A stretch of 7,352 nucleotides of DNA from Providencia sneebia DSM 19967 (lineage in GTDB: Bacteria > Pseudomonadota > Gammaproteobacteria > Enterobacterales > Enterobacteriaceae). Both the position numbers and the translations under genes were made by a program. This document shows positions 6,953 to 7,352 of this stretch, in pieces. The first letter of the stretch is position 1. The number at the start of each line of letters is the position of its first letter. Location: contig NZ_CM001773.1 in the NCBI RefSeq assembly GCF_000314895.2, positions 1,495,569-1,502,920 of the forward strand, given 5' to 3'. The notes below the pieces were generated by a model, which worked only from the letters and a program-made list of their open reading frames with translations, was not told the origin of the DNA and made no database searches.

Positions 6953-6985
6953 CGTTGAGACAGCAATTGTAAGTGTTATACAGAT

Positions 6986-7061
6986 GGGTCGTTAGCTCAG
7001 TTGGTAGAGCAGTTGACTTTTAATCAATTGGTCGCAGGTTCGAATCCTGCACGACCCACCA
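6986..7061 (+). tRNA. tRNA-Lys(UUU), copy 1
   Basis: The 76-nt gene folds as a cloverleaf, has the encoded CCA end (7059-7061), and to my recollection is identical to E. coli tRNA-Lys. The acceptor arm GGGTCGT pairs with ACGACCC, the D-loop is AGCTCAGTTGGTAGAGC, the anticodon TTT lies at 7019-7021 after T33, and the T arm is GCAGGTTCGAATCCTGC. The location after cpoB matches E. coli, where the lysT-valT-lysW cluster lies. Confidence 0.98.
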
Positions 7062-7094
7062 TCTTAAGAATGCAAACTTTCACTAACTCAATAA

Positions 7095-7122
7095 TTATCT
7101 TAGGTTCCTTGGTTTAAGATAA
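7095..7122 (+). other. Stem-loop in the spacer between the two tRNA genes
   Basis: TTATCTTA at 7095-7102 pairs perfectly with TAAGATAA at 7115-7122 (8 pairs, possibly extended inward by G-T pairs). It lies in the 72-base spacer, with no T-tract after it, so it looks more like a processing or spacing structure in a shared precursor than a terminator. Confidence 0.45.
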
Positions 7123-7133
7123 ATCACCTAGAT

Positions 7134-7209
7134 GGGTCGTTAGCTCAGTTGGTAGAGCAGTTGACTTTTAATCAATTGGTCGCAGGTTCGAATCCTGCAC
7201 GACCCACCA
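7134..7209 (+). tRNA. tRNA-Lys(UUU), copy 2
   Basis: This 76-nt gene is identical base for base to the first copy, with anticodon TTT at 7167-7169 and encoded CCA at 7207-7209. Identity with copy 1 extends four bases upstream (AGAT) and three downstream (TCT), 83 bases in all. I see no separate promoter in the spacer, so both copies are probably cut from one precursor. No intrinsic terminator is evident after it; whether more tRNAs follow cannot be told, because the window ends. Confidence 0.98.
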
Positions 7210-7254
7210 TCTAAAAAGAATTACAATTCCCCATAAAAAATCCAAATTCAGCAT

Positions 7255-7352
7255 ATTGCGCGTAGAGTGTAGGTGAGAAGCTGCGTTCAGGTTCGAGCCG
7301 AGCGAAGCGAGACAGCGTTGCGCTTGTCGCAACGACCCGCAGGGTGAGGCCG
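7255..7352. other. GC-rich segment of unknown nature downstream of tRNA-Lys
   Basis: Base composition jumps here: 7211-7260 is about 30% G+C, while 7261-7352 is 58 of 92 bases (63%), far above its surroundings. The segment contains a 7-bp GC-rich hairpin, CGTTGCG (7316-7322) with CGCAACG (7328-7334), and the internally repetitive GAGCCGAGCGAAGCGAG. A minus-strand frame stays open from the window edge to a TAG at 7211-7213 (46 residues, last part YAQYAEFGFFMGNCNSF). A plus-strand frame is also open to the edge. Neither has a visible start or a function I can assign. Openness on both strands suits a non-coding repeat as well as a gene. It could be the edge of a dispersed repeat or of an element inserted beside the tRNA. 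Confidence 0.4.

Overview
This window is a conserved chromosomal block of an enterobacterium: the end of the cytochrome bd-I operon, the complete tol-pal cell-envelope operon, and two lysine tRNA genes. From start to end it reads cydB (5'-truncated by the window edge), cydX, ybgE, terminator, ybgC, tolQ, tolR, tolA, tolB, pal, cpoB, then two identical tRNA-Lys(UUU) genes, all on the plus strand. Gene order and protein sequences match Escherichia coli closely, but the DNA is AT-rich and the less constrained proteins (YbgE, the TolA helical domain, the CpoB linker) are clearly diverged. Together these suggest a Morganellaceae member such as Providencia or a relative. The genus is an inference; the order Enterobacterales is secure.

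Region 1 (1-1290) holds the last subunits of the bd-type quinol oxidase. CydB is a large membrane subunit, CydX a 37-residue membrane subunit too short for most gene finders, and YbgE a small membrane protein of unknown role that travels with the operon. A well-formed intrinsic terminator closes this unit.

Region 2 (about 1310-6872) is the tol-pal operon. YbgC is a cytoplasmic acyl-CoA thioesterase. TolQ, TolR and TolA form the inner-membrane, proton-motive-force-driven complex. TolB (periplasm) and Pal (outer-membrane lipoprotein bound to peptidoglycan) form the outer half. CpoB links Tol function to septal peptidoglycan synthesis. Residues known to matter in E. coli are present: TolQ T145 and T178, the TolR membrane Asp, TolA S18/H22/S33 and its cysteine pair, and the Pal lipobox. 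The 149-base gap before tolB fits a second promoter there. It contains a perfect 10-bp stem-loop whose 3' arm runs into the tolB ribosome binding site. A long-stem hairpin lacking a U-tract follows cpoB.

Region 3 (6873-7352) holds a candidate promoter with a flanking A-tract palindrome, two identical 76-nt tRNA-Lys genes 72 bases apart, and from about 7255 an abrupt switch to GC-rich sequence (about 63% over the last 92 bases). That tail resembles no neighbouring gene, is open on both strands, and may be the edge of a repeat or an inserted element beside the tRNA.

I see no clear novel system. Most of the window is ordinary core genome. The points worth a second look are the tolB leader hairpin and the GC-rich tail next to the tRNA.
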